NCBI GenBank assembly: GCA_028872975.1
Contig: JAGWNV010000111.1
Span: 1 to 7,807, forward strand
DNA length: 7,807 nucleotides
Source of the DNA: Acidobacteriota bacterium
GTDB taxonomy: Bacteria > Actinomycetota > Acidimicrobiia > Acidimicrobiales > UBA8190
Reading direction: 5' to 3'
How positions within the stretch are numbered: position 1 is the stretch's first letter; every line of letters begins with the position of its first letter. The notes beneath the pieces are model-generated. The model worked only from the letters and a program-made list of their open reading frames with translations, was not told the origin of the DNA and did not search any database. Made by a program: the position numbers and the translations under genes. Positions 1 through 5,029 of this stretch are shown piece by piece.

Positions 1-924
1 CGTGAGCGACGGGCCGCCGGCGTTCGAGGTGAAGGCGTAGCCCTGGGCCGTGGCGATCCAGCACGTGGCCGGCTGGCCGGTGCCTGCGGTGTCGATGGCC
101 GTGAGCACGCCGTCGGAGGCCAGGGAGAAGCTGGCCAACGCCTCCGACCCGGCCTCGGCCACGAGCACCCGGCCGGCCCCGTCGAAGCCCAGGGCGAAGG
201 GCACGGCACCCGGTTCGCCGTTCACGACCGGGGCGGCCGACGGGCGACCGTCGCGGTCCAGGGCGAAGACGTCCACGGCGTTCGAGGCCGCCTTGGTCGT
301 GACGAGGAGCTGGGCACCGTCGGGGGTGAAGGCGACCTGGCCCGGCGTGTGGGTGAACTGGCTCGCGTCCCCAGGGATGGTGAGGCCGAGTGGGCGGGAC
401 GACCCCGGAATCGGGTGGAGCGTCCCACCCGCCAGGCGGTACCCGGTGATGCTTCCGCCGCTCCCGGCGTCGAGCACGTACACGAGGCTCCTACTGACGG
501 CGACGCTCACCGGGAACGTCCCACCCGAGGAGAGGACCTGGCGCAGGGCGAGACGGTCGCCGTGCACGGCGAACACCGAGACGCTGTCGCTGCCGGCGTT
601 CACGGCGAAGAGGGCCGGTCCCGCCGGGTCGTAGGCCAGTGATCCCTGGGAGGCGAGATGGTCGACCACCGATCCGGCGAGCTGCCCGCCGAGGCCACCG
701 GTGGCGTAGGTGGCCGACCAGGTGAGCGAGCCGTCGTCGGCGCGGTCGTAGGCCACGACGGCGTTGCCCGCCGGGTCGTCGGTCTGGACGAAGACGGCGT
801 GGTCGCCCCCGGACCCGTCGGCGGGCGCCTGGGCGAAGGCGGTCGCCGGCGCCCACGGGGCGAGCCCCAGGACGGCGCCGGCGACGACACTGGCGATGGC
901 GGCGGCAGGCGTACGGGTGGGCAT
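1..924 (-). CDS. Secreted lactonase-like beta-propeller protein (3' end outside window)
   Basis: The frame is open from an ATG at 924 to the left edge, giving 308 residues with no stop, so the C-terminus is missing. A Shine-Dalgarno GAGGAG at 930-935 lies 5 bases before the ATG and fixes the start. Residues 1 to about 31 look like a Sec signal peptide: a short basic start (MPTRTP), an Ala/Val/Leu-rich core and an Ala-rich cleavage region around APATAFAQ. The mature part shows repeated blade-like units, for example AVFVQTDDPAGNAVVAYD (43-60), ALFAVNAGSDSVSVFAV (104-120), VAFTPDGAQLLVTT (197-210) and RVLVAEAGSEALASFSL (252-268). This pattern (visible value, name-like turn, DG turn) is typical of the lactonase/YncE-like seven-bladed propellers. 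The family includes 6-phosphogluconolactonases, but secreted actinobacterial members mostly have no known substrate, so I claim no reaction. It is transcribed divergently from the sigma factor gene across a 181-bp repeat-bearing region and is a candidate member of that regulon (inference). The propeller call is fairly safe; enzyme activity is unproven. Confidence 0.8.
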   Translation of the reverse strand, partial: MPTRTPAAAIASVVAGAVLGLAPWAPATAFAQAPADGSGGDHAVFVQTDDPAGNAVVAYDRADDGSLTWSATYATGGLGGQLAGSVVDHLASQGSLAYDPAGPALFAVNAGSDSVSVFAVHGDRLALRQVLSSGGTFPVSVAVSRSLVYVLDAGSGGSITGYRLAGGTLHPIPGSSRPLGLTIPGDASQFTHTPGQVAFTPDGAQLLVTTKAASNAVDVFALDRDGRPSAAPVVNGEPGAVPFALGFDGAGRVLVAEAGSEALASFSLASDGVLTAIDTAGTGQPATCWIATAQGYAFTSNAGGPSLT

Positions 925-978
925 GGGATCTCCTCGACTTCTCGGACGACGCTGGTGCAGTCCACCGGGGCACCCGGC

Positions 979-1040
979 GCGTTACGTCCGGGACCGGCCC
1001 CCGTCACGCCCGGCCCCGTAACGCCCGGCCCGTTCAGGCC
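979..1040. repeat. Tandem 15-bp repeats plus GTTACG/CGTAAC inverted repeat in divergent promoter region
   Basis: Two adjacent 15-bp units, CGTCACGCCCGGCCC (1002-1016) and CGTAACGCCCGGCCC (1017-1031), differ at one base. A degenerate third unit starts at 1031 (CGTTCAGGCC). Upstream, GCGTTACG (979-986) is a perfect inverted copy of CGTAACGC (1017-1024). The region lies between the start codons of the divergent propeller-protein and sigma-factor genes, where an operator would be expected. The repeats are seen directly; a role as binding site is inference. Confidence 0.6.
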
Positions 1041-1092
1041 GACACTGGACCGTGTCACCAGGGGCGCCCACCGCCGCGCCGGCCGCCGGCCG

Positions 1093-1108
1093 TACGATCC
1101 GGGCCGTG
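1093..1108 (+). promoter_or_regulatory. Predicted leaderless promoter of the ECF sigma gene
   Basis: A TACGAT box (1093-1098, matching TAnnnT) is followed by 7 bases and then GTG at 1106. Transcription starting about 7 bases after the box would begin at or next to the GTG, giving a leaderless mRNA. No Shine-Dalgarno is seen before this GTG, and no clear -35 box is present at the right spacing. It supports choosing 1106 over the upstream GTG at 1052, because a start at 1052 would place this box inside the coding region. Confidence 0.5.
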
Positions 1109-1693
1109 GAGACGGAACCCGAGCTGCTCGAACGGCTGCGGGACGGCGACGAGGAGGCCTTCGTCATGCTCGTCGACCGGTACCAGCAGCCGATGCTCCG
1201 TCTCGCCTGCACGATGGTCCCGAGCCGGGCCGTGGCCGAGGAGGCCGTGCAGGACACCTGGATGGGGGTGGTCCGGGGCGTCCACCGGTTCGAAGGCCGG
1301 TCGTCGTTCAAGACGTGGCTCTTCCGGATCCTCGTGAACCGCGCTCGTTCGCTCGGGACCTCCGAGCAGCGCTACGTCCCGGTCGACCCGGGCCCGGCGG
1401 TCGACCCCGGTCGATTCGACGCCGCCGGTGCCTGGGCGGAGCCGGTCGAGCCCTGGGCGGACGCCAGCGACGCCCGGCTGGACGCCGCCGCATGGGCACC
1501 AGCCATCAAGGCGGCCCTCGACGGCCTCCCGCCGCGCCAGCGCCAGGTGGTGCTGCTCCGCGACGTCGAGGGCCTCTCGGGCTCGGAGGTCTCGGCCGTC
1601 CTCGGCATCAGCCTCGGCAATCAGCGTCTGTTGCTCCACCGGGCCCGCAACCGCTTGCGCGAAGCCGTCACCGCGGCGGGGGGGAGGGCCTGA
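1106..1693 (+). CDS. ECF-family RNA polymerase sigma factor (sigma-70 group 4)
   Basis: A 195-residue protein, typical length for an ECF sigma factor. It would bind core RNA polymerase and direct it to a small set of stress or signal promoters. Region 2 spans about residues 9-82, with LRDGDEEAF, the region 2.2 signature AEEAVQDTW (44-52) and SSFKTWLFRILVNRARS (66-82). Region 4 spans about 134-186, with LDGLPPRQRQVVLLRDVEG and a helix-turn-helix ending GISLGNQRLLLHRARNRLR. The linker at about 83-130 is Pro/Ala/Asp-rich and relatively long. The frame is open back to a GTG at 1052, but I prefer the GTG at 1106: the extra 18 residues are low-complexity, the ECF fold begins at ETEPELLERL, and a TACGAT box sits 7 bases upstream. 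The anti-sigma gene follows after 4 bases, so the two are probably co-transcribed and translationally coupled. The specific ECF group and target promoters cannot be decided from the sequence alone. Confidence 0.93.
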   Translation: METEPELLERLRDGDEEAFVMLVDRYQQPMLRLACTMVPSRAVAEEAVQDTWMGVVRGVHRFEGRSSFKTWLFRILVNRARSLGTSEQRYVPVDPGPAVDPGRFDAAGAWAEPVEPWADASDARLDAAAWAPAIKAALDGLPPRQRQVVLLRDVEGLSGSEVSAVLGISLGNQRLLLHRARNRLREAVTAAGGRA

Positions 1694-1697
1694 TCCG

Positions 1698-1961
1698 ATG
1701 CGCGTGCTGCCCCGTCACGACCTCCACTGCCAGCAGGCCGTCGAGCTCGTCACCGACTACCTCGACGGCGCCCTCTCCCGCCGGCAGCGCCGGCGCTTCG
1801 AGGCCCACGTCAAGGACTGTCCCAACTGCTCGGCCTACCTCGAGCAGATCCAGGCCGTCATCGCCATGACGGGGACGGTGCACCCAGAAGACCTGTCCCC
1901 ACAGGCCCGGGACGACCTCACGACGCTGTACCGGCGCTGGCGCGGCGACGATCCCGGTTGA
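1698..1961 (+). CDS. Soluble zinc-finger anti-sigma factor (ZAS / zf-HC2 type)
   Basis: An 87-residue cytoplasmic protein with no membrane segment. The ATG at 1698 is 4 bases after the sigma stop codon and is preceded by a GGGGAGGG ribosome-binding stretch (1681-1688). The zinc anti-sigma motif H37-x3-C41-x2-C44 is present (in EAHVKDCPNCSAYL), with C11 and nearby H7 and H10 upstream and the family-typical helix VELVTDYLDGALS (15-27) between. Members of this family hold their partner ECF sigma factor inactive until a signal releases it. Only three cysteines occur in the whole protein, at 11, 41 and 44. These match the numbering of the redox-active positions of the disulfide-stress sensor RsrA of Streptomyces, so thiol or oxidant sensing is plausible but unproven. 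The C-terminal part (about 52-87) is short, acidic/basic and lacks further domains. Pairing with the adjacent sigma factor is a strong inference from gene order. Confidence 0.9.
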   Translation: MRVLPRHDLHCQQAVELVTDYLDGALSRRQRRRFEAHVKDCPNCSAYLEQIQAVIAMTGTVHPEDLSPQARDDLTTLYRRWRGDDPG

Positions 1962-1999
1962 GCCGGCCTCCGGGCCTGGAACGTCGCACCCGTCGCCCG

Positions 2000-2016
2000 T
2001 AGCCTGGCCGGTGATG
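2000..2016 (+). promoter_or_regulatory. Predicted leaderless promoter of the PPOX-class oxidoreductase gene
   Basis: TAGCCT (2000-2005) fits TAnnnT and is followed after 5 bases by GTG (2011) and then ATG (2014). The expected transcription start, about 2012, falls on the start codons themselves. No Shine-Dalgarno is present. A weak -35-like TGGAAC lies at about 1976-1981, 18 bases upstream of the box. This separates the gene's transcription from the sigma/anti-sigma pair, which ends at 1961. Confidence 0.5.
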
Positions 2017-2463
2017 ACCGACCTCTCGACCTTCGCCGAGCTCGCCGCCCTCGACCACGGGCTCTGTGTGGTGAGCTCCCTGCGGCGCGACGGGACGATC
2101 GCCGCCTCGGTCGTGAACGCCGGGGTGCTCGCCCACCCGCGCACCGGCGCAGAGGTCGTGGGATTCGTCGCCCGGGGCCTGCACAAGCTCGTCCACCTCC
2201 GCGCCGATCCGAGGGCGACCATCGTGGCCAGGTCCGGCTGGCAGTGGGCGGCGGTCGAGGGGATCGTCGAGATCCTCGGCCCCGACGATCCCGGTGCCGG
2301 CGTCGACGGCGACGGTGAGCGGCTCCTGCTCCGGGAGGTCTTCATTGCGGCGGGCGGGACCCACGAGGACTGGGACGAGTACGACCGGGTGATGGCGGCC
2401 GAGCGCAGCGCCGCGGTGCTCCTCGCCCCCGGCCGGGTCTACGGCCCGCCGCGCCGGGACTGA
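2014..2463 (+). CDS. PPOX-class (pyridoxamine 5'-phosphate oxidase-like) F420/flavin-dependent oxidoreductase
   Basis: A 149-residue protein of the split-barrel flavin-binding fold. Evidence is the overall pattern: LAALDHGLCVVSSLRRDG near the N-terminus (10-27), ASVVNAGVLAHPRTG (31-45) giving the first barrel strands, a phosphate/cofactor region KLVHLRADPRATIVARSG (58-75), then VEGIVEILG (81-89). It closes with HEDWDEYDRVMAAERSAAVLLAP...RVYGP, a C-terminal block I recognise from the actinobacterial F420-dependent subfamily related to Rv1155 (TIGR03618-like). Such proteins reduce or oxidise small substrates with F420 or FMN; the substrate here is unknown. Length is normal. ATG 2014 is preferred, but GTG 2011 immediately before it is equally possible in a leaderless message. 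Its last 25 bases overlap the end of the convergent acyltransferase gene. F420 versus FMN use cannot be decided from sequence alone. Confidence 0.82.
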   Translation: MTDLSTFAELAALDHGLCVVSSLRRDGTIAASVVNAGVLAHPRTGAEVVGFVARGLHKLVHLRADPRATIVARSGWQWAAVEGIVEILGPDDPGAGVDGDGERLLLREVFIAAGGTHEDWDEYDRVMAAERSAAVLLAPGRVYGPPRRD

Positions 2464-3893
2464 GGGCGCCGCCCTCTCGGCGCGCCCGGCGCGGTGACGG
2501 TCTTCACGAGCTCGCCCATCGACTCGACGAGGTGGCGGCCGAGCGCGTCCATGTCGCCAGGCGGGAAGGCGTCGCGGCAGGCGAGCATCCCGAAGCCGAT
2601 CCGGTCGCGATAGGAGCTGGCCGTGATGTTGAGCGCGGCGCCGTCGATGACGGGGCCGAACGGGTAGTAGGCGACGAGCTCGGCGCCGGCGCAGTAGAGC
2701 GGCACCGGCGAGCCCGGGAAGCTCGACACCACCACGCTGAAGGGTGGCCGCCGAGTGGTGAGGCCCGCCGCCCTCGTGAGCCCGCCCACCCTGGAGAGCA
2801 CCGCCGGCGGGACGAGCCCGGCCAGGTCGGCGAGGAGGTCCTCGCCGAGCACCCGCTCCTGGTCCTTGGCGGCGGCGGCGCTCTCGGCCAGCGTCAGCAA
2901 CCGGGCCAGGGGATCGGCGACGTCGGTGGCCAGGGAGGCGAGCATGCCCGACAGGCTGTTCACGCCCTCTTCGAGCGACGTGGCCGGGCCCCGGGTGGAC
3001 CTGGGGACGAAGGCGACGAGCGGACGCTCGGGCAGCTCGTCCCGGCGGGCCAGGTGCTCCCGCAGCGCCGAGCCCGCCAGGTACAGGACGACGTCGTTGA
3101 CCGTCACCCCGGTCGCCTCGCGTACCGCCTCGACGTCGGCCCGATCGACCTGGACCATCCCCACCGACCGCTCGGGCCCGACCGGCGCGCACAGCGAGGT
3201 CCGCGGGCCCGCGAACGGCGCCGGCGGGTGCACGGACCCCGGGCGGCGGTTGCGCCGGCGGAGGGCGAGGGCCCTGGAGGTCATCCGCAGCGTCACGCGA
3301 CCGGCCTGCAGGGCGCGGCCGGGACCGTGGCGGGCGGCGGCGGCGAGCATCGCCACCGCGCCCGGCGCCGGCTCGGCCCCACGGGCCGGGGACGGGGACG
3401 CGGCGGGGACCTCGGGGGTGAGGTCCATCAGCTGGGCGGTGAGCTCTGCGCCCCCGACCCCGTCGATGATCGAGTGGTGCAGCTTGGCGACGCCGGCCAC
3501 GAGCCCGCCGTCGAGGCCCTCGACGACGTGGATCTCCCACAGCGGCCGGTCACGGTCGAGCGGCCGCGCCAGCACGTCGGCGGCGTAGGCGGCGAGCTCC
3601 CGCTCCGAGCCCGGTGCGGGGAGCGCACCCCTGCGGACGTGGCGGTCGAGATCCGGCTCGCCCTCCACCCAACGGGGGTTGTCCACGTCACCGGGGACGG
3701 GGACCAGCCGGCGGCGCATCGGCCCCAGGCGGTCGAGGCGTCCCGCCAACACCTGTTGCAGGGCGGCGTGGGGCGCCGGCGCGCCGTCGGGCGCCGTGGC
3801 CGGGTCGAGGACGGACACGGCGCCGACCTGGAACAAGTTCGTGCGCGACTCGAGGGCGAGGAACATCGAGTCGACCCCGCTCAGATCCCGCAT
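2439..3893 (-). CDS. WS/DGAT-type acyltransferase (wax ester synthase / diacylglycerol acyltransferase)
   Basis: A 484-residue protein of normal family length. Members transfer acyl groups from acyl-CoA to diacylglycerol or long-chain alcohols, making storage triacylglycerol or wax esters at the membrane. The N-terminus has the family start LSGVDSMFLALES (4-16), then PLDRDRPLWEIHVVEGL (111-127). The catalytic motif HHxxxDG is intact as HHSIIDG at 139-145. Further family blocks are VTVNDVVLYLAGSALR (263-278), a diverged form of the usual SNVPGP block (SSFPGSPVPLY, 390-400) and LNITASSYRDRIGFGMLACRD (421-441). The start ATG at 3893 has AAGGTGAG 4 bases upstream and aligns with the family; an in-frame ATG at 3935 lacks such support. 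The frame stays open far upstream (to about 6050), but that part is only antisense of other genes. The short Arg/Gly/Pro-rich tail overlaps the end of the PPOX gene. Substrate preference is unknown, and mycobacteria-like genomes usually carry many paralogs. Confidence 0.92.
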   Translation of the reverse strand: MRDLSGVDSMFLALESRTNLFQVGAVSVLDPATAPDGAPAPHAALQQVLAGRLDRLGPMRRRLVPVPGDVDNPRWVEGEPDLDRHVRRGALPAPGSERELAAYAADVLARPLDRDRPLWEIHVVEGLDGGLVAGVAKLHHSIIDGVGGAELTAQLMDLTPEVPAASPSPARGAEPAPGAVAMLAAAARHGPGRALQAGRVTLRMTSRALALRRRNRRPGSVHPPAPFAGPRTSLCAPVGPERSVGMVQVDRADVEAVREATGVTVNDVVLYLAGSALREHLARRDELPERPLVAFVPRSTRGPATSLEEGVNSLSGMLASLATDVADPLARLLTLAESAAAAKDQERVLGEDLLADLAGLVPPAVLSRVGGLTRAAGLTTRRPPFSVVVSSFPGSPVPLYCAGAELVAYYPFGPVIDGAALNITASSYRDRIGFGMLACRDAFPPGDMDALGRHLVESMGELVKTVTAPGAPRGRRPQSRRGGP

Positions 3894-3942
3894 CGGCTCA
3901 CCTTCGTGGTCGTCGGCAGGGGGACCCGTGATCATGCGCGCC

Positions 3943-3971
3943 TCACGCCGCACATGTGAAACGCAGTTCCC
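3943..3971 (-). promoter_or_regulatory. Weak ECF-type promoter candidate upstream of the acyltransferase
   Basis: Read on the minus strand, GGAACT (3970 to 3965) is followed by 17 bases and then CGTGAG. This resembles the GGAAC / CGT(T) arrangement of ECF promoters. Transcription would begin near 3937, leaving a leader of about 43 bases before the ATG at 3893. The spacer contains the 8-bp palindrome CACATGTG (3951-3958). The -10 element is imperfect, so this is only a candidate. Confidence 0.25.
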
Positions 3972-3984
3972 CCAATGTTGCGCC

Positions 3985-4002
3985 GACGTTCTGACGACGT
4001 TC
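3985..4002. repeat. GACGTTC direct repeat, 11-bp period
   Basis: GACGTTC occurs at 3985-3991 and again at 3996-4002, an 11-base period that would place both copies on the same face of the helix. It lies upstream of the acyltransferase start in non-coding DNA, in a place suited to a regulator site. Function is unknown. Confidence 0.35.
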
Positions 4003-4056
4003 GGCACGGCGTCGATCCTCGCTAGGGTCGCAGTGGGAGACCTCGCCGACGCGCGC

Positions 4057-4081
4057 CGATGCGGGACCCCCCGACGCATCG
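4057..4081. terminator. Possible hairpin, perhaps terminator of the DUF488 transcript
   Basis: Perfect 7-bp arms CGATGCG and CGCATCG enclose 11 bases, and two further G-C pairs can form inside with a two-base bulge. It lies about 70 bases beyond the DUF488 stop on that gene's strand. There is no T-run on either side, so it is not a classic intrinsic terminator and could equally be a leader or small-RNA structure. Confidence 0.25.
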
Positions 4082-4152
4082 ACCGTGGCGCGAGGTCTTC
4101 CGCGTCTTTCGCCCAGGTCCCCTGAGTCTCCGCCGTCAGGTGGCCGGCGTGT

Positions 4153-4530
4153 TCAAGGTGCACCGCGGCGGCGCAGATGCGAGGCCAGCACCTTCGCCCC
4201 CGACCGGTAGACGTCCTTCGTGGCGGTGAGCAGCACCAGCGTCCTCCGGCGCCCGGCGGCACGGAGCACCGCGTCGACCGCCTCGGCCACCTCGGGTCGG
4301 CGCAGCTCGGCCCGGTACCTCGAGGCGAATTCGCCGAATCGCTCCGGCACGTGCCCGTACCAGCGCCGCAGTGCGGTGCTCGGCGCCACGTCCTTGGCCC
4401 ATTCGTCGACGTGGAGCGTGTCCTTGGCCATCCCCCTCGGCCAGAGGCGGTCGACGAGCACGCGGTACTCGCCCCTCGCCCCCGTCGGGTCGTCGTAGAC
4501 GCGGCGGATCTCGATGATGGCGGCAGGGAT
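4153..4530 (-). CDS. DUF488 family protein (YeaO-like); start codon uncertain
   Basis: About 125 residues, a normal DUF488 length. Counting from the ATC at 4530, the family blocks are all present: IEIRRVYDDP (6-15), RVLVDRLWPRG (23-33), VDEWAKDVAPSTALRRWYGH (41-60), RYRAEL (71-76) and TLVLLTATKD (97-106). The biochemical role of this family is not established. The start is a problem: no ATG, GTG or TTG exists in frame at the homology-predicted N-terminus. The nearest canonical codon is a GTG at 4572, which would give 139 residues, has no Shine-Dalgarno, and would overlap the divergent DUF3565 gene. A TACGAT box (4542 to 4537 on this strand) puts the expected transcription start exactly on the ATC at 4530, so a leaderless AUC start is possible. 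The next in-frame GTG falls inside RVLVDRLW and would destroy the fold. Identity is secure; the 5' end is not. Confidence 0.85.
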   Translation of the reverse strand: MPAAIIEIRRVYDDPTGARGEYRVLVDRLWPRGMAKDTLHVDEWAKDVAPSTALRRWYGHVPERFGEFASRYRAELRRPEVAEAVDAVLRAAGRRRTLVLLTATKDVYRSGAKVLASHLRRRGAP

Positions 4531-4532
4531 GC

Positions 4533-4548
4533 GACAATCGTATTCACG
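4533..4548. promoter_or_regulatory. Overlapping divergent -10 boxes for the DUF488 and DUF3565 genes
   Basis: On the minus strand TACGAT (4542 to 4537) is followed by 6 bases and ATC (4530). It is the same box sequence as in front of the sigma gene. On the plus strand GACAAT (4533-4538) is followed by 7 bases and ACG (4546); this box lacks the preferred first T and is weaker. The two boxes overlap by two bases, so the genes could not both be transcribed at once from these sites. No clear -35 boxes were seen. Confidence 0.4.
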
Positions 4549-5007
4549 CGCCGACAGATCACCGGATTCCACCAGGACGAGGTGGGCGACTGGGTCGCCG
4601 AGCTGGACTGCCTGCACGGGCAGCACGTCCGCCACCGGCCGCCGTTCCGGGAGCGGCCCTGGGTGACGACCGAGGCGGGACGGGCCGGGCGGCTCGGCTC
4701 CGGCCTCGGCTGTCCCCTGTGCGACAGGGCCGAGCTGCCCGACGGCCTCGTCGTGGTCCGTGTCGCCGGCCCCTTCGACGAGACGACGGTGCCGGCCGGG
4801 CTGCGGCGGGCCCACCGGGTGGCCGGCGGGACATGGGGGCGGCTCGTGGTGCTGGAGGGCCTCGTCGGGTTCACCCTCGAGACCGAGCCCCGGCTCGAGC
4901 GGCAGCTGGCGGCCGGGGACGACCAGGCCATCCCGCCGGCCGTGGACCACCACCTCCTGATCGACGGCCCCGTCCGGCTCCGGGTCGAGTTCCTGTCGCG
5001 GCCCTGA
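4546..5007 (+). CDS. DUF3565-DUF1971 (TehB/YeaR-like) fusion protein; start codon uncertain
   Basis: About 153 residues made of two domains. The DUF3565 part (about 1-62) has ITGFHQDEVGDWVAELDC (5-22), LHGQHVRHRPPF (23-34), RPWVTTEAGR (37-46) and a CPLC pair (56-59). With C22 and H24/H27, the CPLC pair could form a metal site (inference). The DUF1971 part (about 64-151) is a small cupin-like domain seen in YeaR and in tellurite-resistance TehB proteins: LPDGLVVVRVAGPFDETTVP, TWGRLVVLEG (96-105), IPPAVDHHL (129-137) and RLRVEFL (144-150). Relatives of these domains have been linked to tellurite or nitrite/nitric-oxide responses, but no activity is established, and I assign none. No ATG, GTG or TTG is in frame at the N-terminus. 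The ACG at 4546 (TRRQITGFHQDE) best fits the family, ATC at 4537 or 4558 are alternatives, and an undetected base error is possible. It is divergent from DUF488 and ends 22 bases before the convergent MMPL gene. Confidence 0.83.
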   Translation, partial: TRRQITGFHQDEVGDWVAELDCLHGQHVRHRPPFRERPWVTTEAGRAGRLGSGLGCPLCDRAELPDGLVVVRVAGPFDETTVPAGLRRAHRVAGGTWGRLVVLEGLVGFTLETEPRLERQLAAGDDQAIPPAVDHHLLIDGPVRLRVEFLSRP

Positions 5008-5029
5008 TGGACCTGTCCGCCCCCGGGCG

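Larger units (their letters stand above)
3894..4152. other. 259-bp intergenic region between acyltransferase and DUF488 gene
   Basis: I see no convincing protein gene here. Going right from the acyltransferase start, it holds its ribosome-binding site, the weak ECF-like promoter, the CACATGTG palindrome and the GACGTTC pair. A plus-strand TAGGGT box (4023-4028) comes next. Then there is a hairpin with 7-bp perfect arms, CGATGCG (4057-4063) and CGCATCG (4075-4081), and finally the short tail after the DUF488 stop codon. A plus-strand 30-codon frame at 4033-4125 (GTG start) is possible but unsupported by homology. Confidence 0.5.

Noticed and set aside
50..634. Plus-strand open frame over the propeller gene
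   Set aside because: It has no ribosome-binding site or family pattern. The opposite strand has a signal peptide, a good ribosome-binding site and propeller blades.
1052..1105. Upstream GTG start (1052) for the sigma factor
   Set aside because: It adds 18 Ala/Pro/Gly-rich residues outside the family fold and would place the TACGAT box inside the gene.
658..1869. Plus-strand open frame spanning the propeller gene start and the sigma gene
   Set aside because: Low-complexity Arg/Gly/Pro translation. The sigma factor reads in another frame and the propeller gene on the other strand, both with strong family patterns.
1918..3540. Minus-strand open frame within the acyltransferase and PPOX region
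   Set aside because: Arg/Pro/Gly-rich shadow of the true acyltransferase frame, with no recognisable motif.
4121..4140. CCTGA/TCAGG inverted repeat just beyond the DUF488 stop codon
   Set aside because: The arms are only five bases with a ten-base loop and no T-run, too weak to call a terminator.
5008..5029. CGCCC/GGGCG inverted repeat between the convergent DUF3565-DUF1971 and MMPL genes as a terminator
   Set aside because: The loop would be only about two bases and there is no T-run on either strand, so it is more likely chance in GC-rich DNA.
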